Source of the DNA: Cyclobacterium sp. SYSU L10401
GTDB taxonomy: Bacteria > Bacteroidota > Bacteroidia > Cytophagales > Cyclobacteriaceae
Reading direction: 5' to 3'
Assembly: GCF_010993705.1 (NCBI RefSeq)
Contig: NZ_WOFO01000004.1
Location: 434,001-498,000, forward strand
Length of the DNA: 64,000 nucleotides
Part shown: one piece after another, positions 27,680 through 36,240 of the stretch
Layout: every line of letters starts with the position of its first letter
Numbering within the stretch: position 1 is the stretch's first letter
The notes under the pieces: generated by a model
What the model saw: the letters and a program-made list of their open reading frames with translations, nothing else
Databases searched by the model: none
Told to the model about the DNA's origin: nothing
Program-made: the position numbers and the translations under genes

Positions 27680-27691
27680 TGACTTTTGTCA
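27680..27691. promoter_or_regulatory. Fnr/Crp-type palindrome upstream of the 595-aa gene
   Basis: TGAC-TTTT-GTCA, flanked by C and T exactly as at nirK (C-TGAC-N4-GTCA-T). Its centre is 110 bases before the start codon and about 65 bases before the inferred transcription start, close to the class I position of Crp/Fnr activators. Confidence 0.55.
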
Positions 27692-27766
27692 TAAAAATGA
27701 AGGGGCAAACCAATATGTAAAAGGAGAATTTCACCCGATGCCTGAACGAATTTGGACTGGGGATAA

Positions 27767-29137
27767 TCACACCTTATATTCCCTGAATAAAGCACCCCAC
27801 GGTTCTCTCATCTTTCTGGAAAGCAATTGATTGGCAGCAAAGTTACCCTTAAACTTTTCATTTACCGGATCCCAGTCCAGGTCCTGCTGGAGCATCATGG
27901 CGATATTACCCAGATGAGCAAGGCTGATGGACCGGTGCCCAACCTCAGCCGGTGCTATCGTTTCTTCACCGGAAAAAACACAATCGATAAAATTCCTGTA
28001 GTGGTTTTCACTTACATAAAGAGCCGTCTCATCCGGACCAATGCTGGTATCGGCCAGTGTTTCCGGATTAATTTTATGGTCACCCCTGGTAGCCCAGGCA
28101 GACCCTTCCGTTCCTTCGAAAGTCACTCCAAAATCCTTGTCACTCTGAATGATCAGCTTGATGCCGCTTTGGTATACACATTCAAAATAAAACCTGACTG
28201 CTGTATTCCATACGGGATGATCGGACCAGACCGCCTGGGCATTTTGTATTTTCACTGGTCCGGTATGGTCTGTTCCCATCCCCCACTGGGCAATATCCGG
28301 ATGATGTCCTCCCCAGTCTGTTACATTTCCTCCGGAGTAATCCATGATCCAGCGGTAATTGACATGTGTCCGGCAGGGACTATAGGGAGCTTCCGGTGCC
28401 GGACCCAGCCACATATCGTAGTCAAAATCCTTCGGCACCGGGACGGTTTCGGTTAAATGTCCGGTTTTCCCAAAATCAGGAGTACCTCCGGGAAGTCCGC
28501 AAGTAACTGTGTGCAATTCTCCCAATCTCCCGTTTCTGGCCAATTCACAAACCCTTCGGAAATGATGGCTGGACCTTTGCTGGCTGCCGGTCTGGAAAGT
28601 AACCCCATATTTCCGTACGGCATCACTCATCGCCCTGCCCTCTTCCACCGTAAGGGACAGGGGCTTTTGACAATAAATGTGCTTCCCTGCAGCGGCTGCC
28701 ATCATCACAGGAATGGCATGCCAGTGGTCAGGGGTAACCACTTCCACGGCATCAATATCTTTATTTTGCAAAACCTCCCTGAAATCGGTATAGCCAACTG
28801 CAGAGCGGTAAGACGTTCCATGTTTATCTGAGTAATACTCATCCACCACTTGTTGTATATATTCCCTTCCCGCTACCTTGCCATTCCAATAACCGGGGCT
28901 CTTTTTATTCACATCGCAAATGGCCGTAACCTGCACCCGTTGGTCAGGAAGAAATCCTTGCACATCATTACCCGCCTGATTTCCGGCACCGATAAATGCC
29001 ATGTTGATCCGGTCGGATGGGGCTGTAAATCCATTTCTCCCCAAGGCCGATGCGGGAATAATGGTGGGGGCTACCAACAGCGAAGAAGCTGCTATGCCTG
29101 CTTTTTTCAAAAAAGAACGCCTGTGTTTATTTTCCAT
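27767..29137 (-). CDS. Tat-exported Gfo/Idh/MocA-family oxidoreductase
   Basis: A 456-aa NAD(P)-dependent sugar or inositol oxidoreductase. The N-terminus has a twin-arginine signal (RRSFLKKAG, then a hydrophobic stretch), so the folded protein is exported. The nucleotide fold follows with INMAFIGAGNQAGND (about residue 44), the family EKP motif as CQKPLSL (about 150), and the HxxD/Trp-rich substrate region (DWGGHHPDIAQWG). Many Bacteroidota carry multiple such secreted paralogues linked to glycan use. A truncated lipoprotein gene lies 96 bases upstream. Substrate unknown. Confidence 0.88.
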   Translation of the reverse strand: MENKHRRSFLKKAGIAASSLLVAPTIIPASALGRNGFTAPSDRINMAFIGAGNQAGNDVQGFLPDQRVQVTAICDVNKKSPGYWNGKVAGREYIQQVVDEYYSDKHGTSYRSAVGYTDFREVLQNKDIDAVEVVTPDHWHAIPVMMAAAAGKHIYCQKPLSLTVEEGRAMSDAVRKYGVTFQTGSQQRSSHHFRRVCELARNGRLGELHTVTCGLPGGTPDFGKTGHLTETVPVPKDFDYDMWLGPAPEAPYSPCRTHVNYRWIMDYSGGNVTDWGGHHPDIAQWGMGTDHTGPVKIQNAQAVWSDHPVWNTAVRFYFECVYQSGIKLIIQSDKDFGVTFEGTEGSAWATRGDHKINPETLADTSIGPDETALYVSENHYRNFIDCVFSGEETIAPAEVGHRSISLAHLGNIAMMLQQDLDWDPVNEKFKGNFAANQLLSRKMREPWGALFREYKV

Positions 29138-29233
29138 GCCTTAAAATACGCTTTTTATCTATTCGGACAAAAAATATATACCTCTGCTAATAAAATCCAT
29201 TCCCTCAGTCCAACTCCATAACCAACCTGAAAC

Positions 29234-29428
29234 CTATATCAAATCCATTTCCAGGCCATCCGCTAGGGTTTCATAGGTGAACCTGGTGGGATCAGTTGCT
29301 TCTTCACTGGCTGTATCAGCTTGGGGTGGCTGCTCCGAACAGGCAGGCAAAACAAGCATTAAAACCAGCATGCCTAAGGCCAATTTCAGCGCATAAGTAA
29401 GGCTATTTTGGGGACATATAGGGTTCAT
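29234..29428 (-). pseudogene. Truncated lipoprotein gene, 5' remnant
   Basis: A 64-codon frame encodes a clear lipoprotein signal (hydrophobic stretch then LPAC) and a short Ser/Glu/Asp-rich tail, ending after RFTYETLADGLEMDLI at a TAG. The phrase RFTYETLADGL resembles the first strand of soluble PQQ glucose dehydrogenase-type domains, which would normally continue for hundreds of residues. No continuation is visible in the next 95 bases before the oxidoreductase gene. Either a real short lipoprotein or, more likely, a broken gene. Confidence 0.4.
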
Positions 29429-29527
29429 GGGCTGGCCGGGCTATGCAATTTCTGAAATAAAATTACTCATTTTGAAACTGATCAGATAATTAAATGGGGA
29501 TAATATAAGCTGTGTTACCCTGCTTGC

Positions 29528-30100
29528 TTAGGTAATAAGCCGGGACAGCCTTCTCCTTAATTCAGGTACCACCTGATCCTCAAACCAGGGATTCCTTCGT
29601 TGCCACATGGTATTTCTGGGTGATGGATGCACCAGGGGGAAATATTCCGGGAGGTACCTTTCAAAATTCCGAACTGTCTCGGTCAGGTTTTTCCCTTTTT
29701 CTTTTCCGAGGTAATGGTTCTGGGCATATTGCCCGATCAATAAGGTCATTTGGATATGTGGCATTTGTTCCAAAAGTGCCGCATGCCAGGTAGGGGCACA
29801 TTCAGGTCTGGGAGGCAGGTCCCCTCCTTTTCCTTTTCCCGGATAGCAAAACCCCATGGGCACAATACCAAAAATCTCAGGGTCGTAGAAAAGACCGGCA
29901 TCCACACCCATCCAGCGCCTTAATTCCCGGCCGCTGGCATCATTCCAGGGGATGCCTGTGGCATGCACCCGGGTGCCGGGAGCCTGCCCGATGATCAGTA
30001 CTTTGCTATTTTTGCTGGCCACCAGTACCGGATTGGGACCCAATGGAAGGTGGGGCTCACAGAGGGTGCATCCTTTTATGGTTTCCAATAGCGCTTTCAT
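29528..30100 (-). CDS. Uracil-DNA glycosylase family protein
   Basis: A 190-aa enzyme of the UDG superfamily: N-terminal CTLCEPHLPLGPNP, the active-site motif A GQAPGTRVHATGIPWNDASG and motif B LVHPSPRN. These proteins remove uracil or related damaged bases from DNA in base-excision repair. The short length and paired CxxC at the N-terminus resemble family 4/5 or the uracil-DNA glycosylase-like group, although the remaining Fe-S cysteines are not all evident. It stands alone, with about 100 bases to the truncated lipoprotein gene. Confidence 0.85.
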   Translation of the reverse strand: MKALLETIKGCTLCEPHLPLGPNPVLVASKNSKVLIIGQAPGTRVHATGIPWNDASGRELRRWMGVDAGLFYDPEIFGIVPMGFCYPGKGKGGDLPPRPECAPTWHAALLEQMPHIQMTLLIGQYAQNHYLGKEKGKNLTETVRNFERYLPEYFPLVHPSPRNTMWQRRNPWFEDQVVPELRRRLSRLIT

Positions 30101-30429
30101 GATAGCCCAAATGTAAGGATATCTCCTTTGGAAGAAAACTTACTTCTTTCCCTGTCGGAAAAAAGATTGAGGAGCAATTAATCAATTGAACACTTGTTAA
30201 TTACGTGATAGCTTATTAGATAAGTTCAAAAAAATGGAATCATGAATGCTACGCAAAAGCTCGCCCTCTTCATTCCATGTATGGTTGCACTATCCTGCCC
30301 GCATGAAATTTACAAAGTTGAAATAACAGAAATAGAATAAGCAAATCATGCGTGACTCGCTTATCTGGAAAGTCATCTGGAAAAGCACCTATTGGCCTGA
30401 AACCCGATTAACCTGCCTTTTTCTGCCCA
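30101..30429. other. Intergenic region with a 32-codon lipoprotein-like frame
   Basis: 329 bases without an established gene. On the plus strand, ATG 30242 to TAA 30340 encodes 32 codons with a hydrophobic start, a lipobox-like VALSC and the ending HEIYKVEITEIE. This resembles the beginning of DUF6702-type small secreted proteins but stops where the family would continue, so it is probably a gene fragment. Confidence 0.35.
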
Positions 30430-33183
30430 TTATAGCGCCATGTCATAACCGCCAAACCTTCTCAGGTTATAGGTGACCGTAAGCATAAAGAATTGTCGCA
30501 ACACCTGGGTTCGAACGTCCTCCACATACACATCAGTCACGTTTCGGTCGATGCTTACGTTCTGGTTCAGCAGGTCAAAGATCGTCAATTTGATTTCTGT
30601 TTTGTTGCTGGGCGGGATTCGGTATCCCAAATCCAGGTTCACCAGCATGATGCTCCTGTCAAAGCCCTCTCCCAGCCCGGAATATACCTGGTGATTGACA
30701 CTGCCTCCCATAAACACCCCTCCCAGGAAGTTCCAAAACAGATCAGCCCGTGTACGGTGGGTATAATAATTGTTTTCCAGGTCTTCCTGCAGACTGCTCC
30801 TCACGGTATTAAAACTCCCTCTGCTGGAAAGGTTAAAGTCGATCCTGTCGTTGATATTACTGCTCAGGTTGATCCCCTGACTAAAGGTCGAGTTGGTGTT
30901 AAAGTTTTCCTGCCCATTGATGATCCCCGGCCTGTTTCGAACGGTGTAGGAAGAATTGATATTCAGGTTGCTTTTCATGAATTTCAGCGGAAATCCATAA
31001 CTGCCGTACAGCCTGAATACGTAATAATTGTCCAGGTTTACCGGCCGGGTATACTGACCGCCCTGGTTGAGCAAGACATCCTTTTGAATCAGGGTATCCT
31101 TTGCAGCGACAAAGGTTTCGTTTCCGATGTAGTTATTGCGGATATTGCCATACAGGAAAAACATCAGGGAACGGTTGGTTTCCGGATTGATCTTCCGGAA
31201 TCGGGTAAACAGCCGATGGCTGTACTCTTGCACCAAATCCGGATTACCATTGGAAATTTGAAGGGGGTTGGCATTGCTGATCACATCCTGCAACTGCCGG
31301 ATAGAAGGCGCATCGGTATCCGTATTGTAATCCACACGCATGTTACTGAATTCTCCCAGTTGGTAATTGACCACTACTCTTGGCAGCACATTGGAAAAGC
31401 TTCTTTGGGTGTTTTCAAAGCCTGGGAATAGGCGATCACTGTCTATGTTTGCGGATTCGTAACTGACTGTACTGTATACAGAGAGTTTTTCGGATTTATA
31501 ACTGTAACCGAGCCTGCCCCTATGGGTCATGTATTGATTTTCGAAGCGATTGGTCAGGGCACTGTCCAGCCGGACAAAGTCCGTTTCAGCTTCCTGAATT
31601 TCCACCTCCTGATCGGTATCGGAGGCATTGTTGGACAGCCTATATCCTATTCTCAACCGGGACCGCTCACTAATCGGTTCAAAATAACTTACCCCTGTAC
31701 TGTAATAAAAACTAGAGTACAGGTTATTTCTGAATTGGATCAGGGAATCTACATTGCTGGTCTGAAAATTTTCGTTCACGGCTACCATGTCTGACCGGCT
31801 GTCGCTATCATAGGTACTGGTATAGATATAGGTAGACAATGCCCTTCCCTCCTTGGTAAAATTATACCTGTAATTCAGGGAATTCCTGAAATTCAATGAT
31901 TGGCGCTCTGAAGTGGTGGTATTGTTGTTGCTGCTGATAGGGGTGTTGGCATCAAAAAGGTTAAAGGCATCCCTGATATTGGTTGACTTCCGATAGTCCA
32001 AACCTATTCTGGGACGGAGAATAAGTGCATGGCGTTCATTGATATTATAATCCACTCGGGCACTCATGCGGTGACTTTGCGTGCGTGTCTGATTGTTTCT
32101 GTCTTCCTGATAAATCTGAAGGCTATCATTGGGCAGGATATATTCCCTGGAAGAAGACCTGTTCAATACATTATCCCGGTCGTTAAACAGGTAATTACCG
32201 GTTACTTTAAGTTTTTCGTCCTGGTATTCATCAGAAAAGTTTACACCAACCGCATTGGTATTGGTGATTCCCGGCAATTCGCCCACGGCCAGTTCGTTGC
32301 CGCCTCTGCGACTGTCATCTCCCTCGATATTTCCCAATTCATCCTCCCCGAAGTTCTGCTGGTTGATATTGTTGCTCAATCCAAGTATGGATAAGCGCTG
32401 GGCCTCATTGAAAAAGTTCATGTTGCCACCGGCAATGTAATTGTTATCCGTACCGTATCCCCCATAAAACTTTCCAAACCTACCGGCCCGCATATCCGGT
32501 TTGGTGATGATATTGATGGTTTTTGTGGTTTCTCCGTCGTCAAATCCGGTCAACCTGGCCTCATCACTTTTCTGATCCAGAAATTCGATCTTCAGCACCA
32601 CCTGTGCCGGAAGGTTCTTTAAAGCGGCAGCCGGATTGTCTCCGAAAAAAGGCCTGCCATCTACCAGCACTTCCATCACTTCTTCTCCCTGCACTTCTAT
32701 TACACCGTTTTGAATCACCACACCCGGCATTTTCCGTACCAGCTCATCCGCATCTGCCTGAGGCCGGGTTTTGAAGGCATTGGCATTGAAAGCGACCGTA
32801 TCGCCCCTCACTTCTCCCGTAAGCGCATCGGCAGAAAGCTCAAAAGCTTCCATTTCCTGCCCATCACTTACCAGTTCGAATGTACCCAAATCGTTTCCCT
32901 GGGGAGCGGTCCTATTTTCTTGCAGGGTTTGGTACCCGATAAAGGATACTTCCACCAAAAACTCATTTTTTTCCGGCTTTTTGATTTCGAATTTACCATC
33001 AAAGTCGGTATAGGTAGAACTCAGGGTTTCACCTTGACCATCCTTCAGGAAAACATAGGCACCAAAGAGGGGCTCCTTCGTTTGACTGTCGATGATGGTC
33101 CCGGAATAGGTTTGCTGCCCAAAAAGTGCAACTGAGTTAAAAAAAAGAACGGCTACTGTTAAAAACGGTAAATGGAATTTCAT
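30430..33183 (-). CDS. TonB-dependent receptor-like outer-membrane barrel protein
   Basis: About 917 aa. From ATG 33183 it has a signal peptide (MKFHLPFLTVAVLF, cleavage near FGQ), a carboxypeptidase-regulatory-like domain (YSGTIIDSQTKEPLFGAYVFLKDG, about residues 25-105), a plug-like region (DELVRKMPGVVIQNGVIEVQGEEVMEVLVDGRPFF) and a long barrel of the outer-membrane beta-barrel family 4 type, ending DMAL. The frame opens further upstream at 33258, but the added 25 residues would precede the signal peptide. The substrate is unknown; such proteins import or export large molecules or siderophore-like compounds. No SusD partner is nearby. Confidence 0.85.
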   Translation of the reverse strand: MKFHLPFLTVAVLFFNSVALFGQQTYSGTIIDSQTKEPLFGAYVFLKDGQGETLSSTYTDFDGKFEIKKPEKNEFLVEVSFIGYQTLQENRTAPQGNDLGTFELVSDGQEMEAFELSADALTGEVRGDTVAFNANAFKTRPQADADELVRKMPGVVIQNGVIEVQGEEVMEVLVDGRPFFGDNPAAALKNLPAQVVLKIEFLDQKSDEARLTGFDDGETTKTINIITKPDMRAGRFGKFYGGYGTDNNYIAGGNMNFFNEAQRLSILGLSNNINQQNFGEDELGNIEGDDSRRGGNELAVGELPGITNTNAVGVNFSDEYQDEKLKVTGNYLFNDRDNVLNRSSSREYILPNDSLQIYQEDRNNQTRTQSHRMSARVDYNINERHALILRPRIGLDYRKSTNIRDAFNLFDANTPISSNNNTTTSERQSLNFRNSLNYRYNFTKEGRALSTYIYTSTYDSDSRSDMVAVNENFQTSNVDSLIQFRNNLYSSFYYSTGVSYFEPISERSRLRIGYRLSNNASDTDQEVEIQEAETDFVRLDSALTNRFENQYMTHRGRLGYSYKSEKLSVYSTVSYESANIDSDRLFPGFENTQRSFSNVLPRVVVNYQLGEFSNMRVDYNTDTDAPSIRQLQDVISNANPLQISNGNPDLVQEYSHRLFTRFRKINPETNRSLMFFLYGNIRNNYIGNETFVAAKDTLIQKDVLLNQGGQYTRPVNLDNYYVFRLYGSYGFPLKFMKSNLNINSSYTVRNRPGIINGQENFNTNSTFSQGINLSSNINDRIDFNLSSRGSFNTVRSSLQEDLENNYYTHRTRADLFWNFLGGVFMGGSVNHQVYSGLGEGFDRSIMLVNLDLGYRIPPSNKTEIKLTIFDLLNQNVSIDRNVTDVYVEDVRTQVLRQFFMLTVTYNLRRFGGYDMAL

Positions 33184-33484
33184 GAATGTGGTATTATCAG
33201 AATGGTATGGATGCAATCGAAATATATTTTGGAAAAATGGTGACAAATCATATCCCAACCAAATCCAATTATGTTAAAGTAAAAATGATAGGTTTATGTG
33301 GTCAATTAAGCCTTTGGCACTAAATCTGGTTTCAGGAAAGAAATAACCCAAAAAAGCAAGCTTTTTTTTATAAAGGAAGTCTACCTAAGGGGACTATCAT
33401 GACCAAAGGTGCATGGCAAAATTAAAATTTGCTTCTGAAAATAAGGCTTTTGAAAGTGATTGGGGAAAATTCTTATACATGGGG

Positions 33485-33516
33485 TTTGCATTAAAAAAAA
33501 AGTCCTGCTACATTTG
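33485..33516 (+). promoter_or_regulatory. tRNA-Gln promoter
   Basis: TTTG (33485-33488), a 20-base spacer and TACATTTG (33509-33516), an exact match to the Bacteroidota -33/-7 promoter consensus. The tRNA begins 28 bases after the -7 box. Confidence 0.75.
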
Positions 33517-33543
33517 TGACACCTTTGCGAGAGGGGATAAGTT

Positions 33544-33616
33544 TGGCCGATGGTGTAACTGGCAACACGTCTGGTTTTGGTCCAGAAGAGTCCAGGTTCG
33601 AGCCCTGGTCGGCCAA
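33544..33616 (+). tRNA. tRNA-Gln (anticodon TTG)
   Basis: A cloverleaf folds well: acceptor arms TGGCCGA and TCGGCCA, anticodon stem TCTGG/CCAGA around the loop TTTTGGT giving anticodon TTG, and a T-arm with GGTTCGAGCCC. The 3' CCA is not encoded. A strong terminator follows immediately. Confidence 0.93.
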
Positions 33617-33622
33617 CGATTT

Positions 33623-33668
33623 ACCGGCCCAATTTAGGAGAAATCCCAAGTTGGGCCGGTTCTTTTTT
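33623..33668 (+). terminator. Terminator of tRNA-Gln
   Basis: A perfect 10-bp stem (ACCGGCCCAA / TTGGGCCGGT) at 33623-33660 with an 18-base loop followed by TCTTTTTT. Confidence 0.85.
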
Positions 33669-33921
33669 GCAGTTTTTGTACTCATGGATTCATTTAAAGG
33701 CCGTTCTTTGGAGTGCTTACGAATCTTCATTACTATTCGAAATTGGTGTTGGCACATTTTTGCGACAATGTTTTTATGCTATGGTATCCCTATCATTAAA
33801 GGTAATCCCCTATCGCCAATCAAGAAGGACTGGTTCTACCATGAATAAAATTGGATGGCAGCTCGCAAAGCAATACTTTTGTCTGCTGTAGTTCAAAGAT
33901 TAATTACCATTTGGCCCATTT

Positions 33922-34494
33922 ATGGAAAGCCTGGAATACTATATCAAGGAATACTTTGGCGTTCTTAAACAGGATGAACTAAAAGTAGTATGCGATAAGT
34001 TTAAAGCGCAAATTCTACCCAAGGGTGCCTTTCTGATGAGGCAGGGACAGCCGGCCCATCAGCTTTCCTTTATCAAATCAGGTATGGTTCGCCTCTATAC
34101 CCAGGATGATGGCAAAGAAATCACCCAATGGATTTCCACCCCGGGATATTTTGTCACCGAGATCTCAAGTTTTATGTTCGGAGGCAGTTCCCGTTGGAAT
34201 ATGCAGGCACTTACTGATGTGGACCTGTTCAGTATCGATAGGACTGATTATCAAAAAATACTAAAAGAAGTACCCCAATGGCATGAGTTTGAGAAGTTAT
34301 TCATCATCAAGTGTTTCACCATACTTGAAAACCGGGTTTACAATCATCTTTCTAAATCTGCCGAAGAGCGGTATCAGGATTTTTTCAAGCAAAACCCATC
34401 TCTTTTCAACCAGGTCCCCTTACAATACATTGCTTCCATGCTGGGAATGAGTCCGGAAACCTTTAGCCGCATACGAAACAAACAACTTTCATAA
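33922..34494 (+). CDS. Crp/Fnr-family transcriptional regulator
   Basis: A 190-aa cyclic-nucleotide-binding-type regulator: the beta-roll (LPKGAFLMRQGQPAHQLSFIKSGMVRLYTQDDGKEITQWI, about residues 33-72), the dimer helix, and a short C-terminal helix-turn-helix (VPLQYIASMLGMSPETFSRIRNK). The effector pocket lacks an obvious cAMP motif and no Fe-S cysteine set is seen. It directly precedes an SRPBCC gene whose promoter carries an Fnr-like palindrome at 34498-34513, so it probably regulates that gene. It is 16 kb from nirK; a role there is not supported beyond family resemblance. Confidence 0.88.
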   Translation: MESLEYYIKEYFGVLKQDELKVVCDKFKAQILPKGAFLMRQGQPAHQLSFIKSGMVRLYTQDDGKEITQWISTPGYFVTEISSFMFGGSSRWNMQALTDVDLFSIDRTDYQKILKEVPQWHEFEKLFIIKCFTILENRVYNHLSKSAEERYQDFFKQNPSLFNQVPLQYIASMLGMSPETFSRIRNKQLS

Positions 34495-34497
34495 TTT

Positions 34498-34513
34498 CTT
34501 GATTTTTGTCAAG
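34498..34513. promoter_or_regulatory. Fnr-like operator upstream of the SRPBCC gene
   Basis: CTTGATTTTTGTCAAG, five-base arms CTTGA/TCAAG around TTTTTG. Its centre lies 29.5 bases before the -7 box TACCTTTG, i.e. about 43 bases before the inferred transcription start, the class II position for Crp/Fnr activators. Confidence 0.55.
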
Positions 34514-34534
34514 AGAAAGCAAGCAATAGCACCC

Positions 34535-34542
34535 TACCTTTG
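34535..34542 (+). promoter_or_regulatory. -7 promoter box of the SRPBCC gene
   Basis: TACCTTTG, an exact match to TAnnTTTG. There is no clear -33 TTTG at the expected place, consistent with an activator-dependent promoter. Confidence 0.6.
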
Positions 34543-34580
34543 GTCTATAATCAATTGAAAATCACAAAAGATAAAGGACC

Positions 34581-35030
34581 ATGAAAAAGGAAATCAAAAC
34601 CCAGATCCGGATCAATGCAAGCCCGGAAAAAGTCTGGCAAGTATTGACAGATTTTGAGAATCATTCACATTGGAACCCCTTTGTACGTTCTATTACCGGG
34701 GAGGTAAAAAAAGGAAACAATATTAAAGTTGTTCTGGGCCCGCAAGGCACCAAGCCCATGACGTTTAAACCTACTGTTTTGGAATTTGATCAAGACCGTG
34801 AATTTCGCTGGTTAGGGCATGTTTTGTTCCCGGGTATTTTCGATGGTGAACATATTTTCCAACTTTTGGCAAATGAAGATGGCAGCACCACTTTTATTCA
34901 CAGCGAAAAGTTCAAAGGAATATTAGTAGGTTTGATGGCCCAAAAACTTGATACAGAGATCAAAGCAGGGTTTGAAGATATGAACCTGGCACTGAAAGAA
35001 CAAGTGGAGGAAATGGGGGTAGAGGTTTGA
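34581..35030 (+). CDS. SRPBCC-fold protein (polyketide cyclase/START-like)
   Basis: A 149-aa single-domain protein starting IKTQIRINASPEKVWQVLTDFENHSHWNPFV, the standard SRPBCC opening, with the FRWLGHVLFPGIFDGEHIF core and a long C-terminal helix. Such folds bind hydrophobic ligands; the function is not known. It follows the Crp/Fnr gene by 86 bases and has an activator-type promoter, so it is likely that regulator's target. Confidence 0.8.
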   Translation: MKKEIKTQIRINASPEKVWQVLTDFENHSHWNPFVRSITGEVKKGNNIKVVLGPQGTKPMTFKPTVLEFDQDREFRWLGHVLFPGIFDGEHIFQLLANEDGSTTFIHSEKFKGILVGLMAQKLDTEIKAGFEDMNLALKEQVEEMGVEV

Positions 35031-35196
35031 TTTTCCTGCCCCAAAATGTCCCTTGGAAGGTACAGGAATTTTCCACATCCCGTGACTGGATAAACATCCC
35101 CATCACCTTCATCTGAAACGGGCTTGCTTATCCAAGCTATTTCCGGGACAAAAAATGCTGCGGAAGGACACACGAAGGTTGGCTATCTGCCACCCG

Positions 35197-36240
35197 TCAC
35201 TTTGGCCCCTCTGCTGCCGATTGGATAAAGAAGCTTCCATGCTCAGGTGACAGGAGTTCTTGCGTGGGAATTCCGGCAAGAAACCCATTCTGCTGCAACC
35301 AATCTTTGGTTTTTTTACGTTCCTTCCCCTCAAATTGTGTCGCAAGCTGATAAAACAAAAACGTACGCTCGTGCCTCCCCATGCCAGCCTCGATGATCGG
35401 TAGGTAATGTGAAAGGTTTTTATCCATCATGAAGAAAAACAACTGGAAACCCAATCGAAGGTAGGCATCAAAGGCCGTCCCGGTAGGTACTGTCCGGATA
35501 AGGAAAGCCATCTCATCTTTAGTCAGTGGGCTGCTGGTCAGCAAGCGCAGGTTCGCTGCTTCACCGATAGGCGCCAAACCGAAGGGGCGTGCCTGCCAGG
35601 CATACCCGTTTTCGGAATAAAACTGCTTTTCTTTCGAAAGATCCATCGTTTGCCTCCACCCTCTTTCCTCGTCATCCACCCAATGAATCAGGTCCTCAAA
35701 AAAGCAAACGAAGGCTTTTTCGATAGCTACTCTTTTATTTCCGAAATGACCGCTTTTCTGCTGGTCAGGACGGTTGATGATAGGGGTATAGCGGACAGAA
35801 TCACGAACCATACACCAGTGGTCCAGCATCCGAAAAAATGTCTGGCAGATAACATCGCCATCCATTTGCATCACCTGATTGGCCAGCGTTTCGATTCTGA
35901 TCCGTAGTTCACCGGTAGAAAACCGAATTTCCTTCCGGTTATCCCGGATCTCTTGCTGCTGAAAAAGCATCTGCCAGCGCTGCCCCAGAAAGGCCACGTA
36001 CACAAACAGTACGCCGGAAAGGGAGGCCAGTACCACCGATACTCCATTGACATATTCGGGCATACTTTGGGGGAAAAAACGCTGTACCGTCTCCGGCTTG
36101 ATCACTGAAAGCAGGTAAAACGAAACGGCCGCCACGTCCAGTAAAATGGCGATCGCCAAAAGACCGTTCATCCTCCATTTTAACCATCGCATCGAATGCT
36201 TAATATCCTGATCAAGCTCCACCTGTAGACTTTTTGACAA
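35197..36240 (-). CDS. Two-helix membrane protein, putative phage abortive infection (putAbiC)-like
   Basis: A 347-aa protein with two N-terminal membrane helices (about residues 27-47 and 67-87), followed by a charged Gln/Arg-rich coil (GQRWQMLFQQQEIRDNRKEIRFSTGEL) and a cytoplasmic helical domain that contains a FFRMLDHW segment. This layout resembles the putative AbiC family of phage abortive infection proteins. The start is uncertain: TTG 36240, GTG 36222 or ATG 36192. Single-gene setting beside repeats suggests an accessory origin. An unrelated membrane sensor is the alternative. Confidence 0.5.
   Translation of the reverse strand: MSKSLQVELDQDIKHSMRWLKWRMNGLLAIAILLDVAAVSFYLLSVIKPETVQRFFPQSMPEYVNGVSVVLASLSGVLFVYVAFLGQRWQMLFQQQEIRDNRKEIRFSTGELRIRIETLANQVMQMDGDVICQTFFRMLDHWCMVRDSVRYTPIINRPDQQKSGHFGNKRVAIEKAFVCFFEDLIHWVDDEERGWRQTMDLSKEKQFYSENGYAWQARPFGLAPIGEAANLRLLTSSPLTKDEMAFLIRTVPTGTAFDAYLRLGFQLFFFMMDKNLSHYLPIIEAGMGRHERTFLFYQLATQFEGKERKKTKDWLQQNGFLAGIPTQELLSPEHGSFFIQSAAEGPK

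Noticed and set aside
33922..34494. Crp/Fnr gene as the regulator of nirK
   Set aside because: It is 16 kb from nirK and its nearby palindrome has different half-sites (TTGA/TCAA against TGAC/GTCA).
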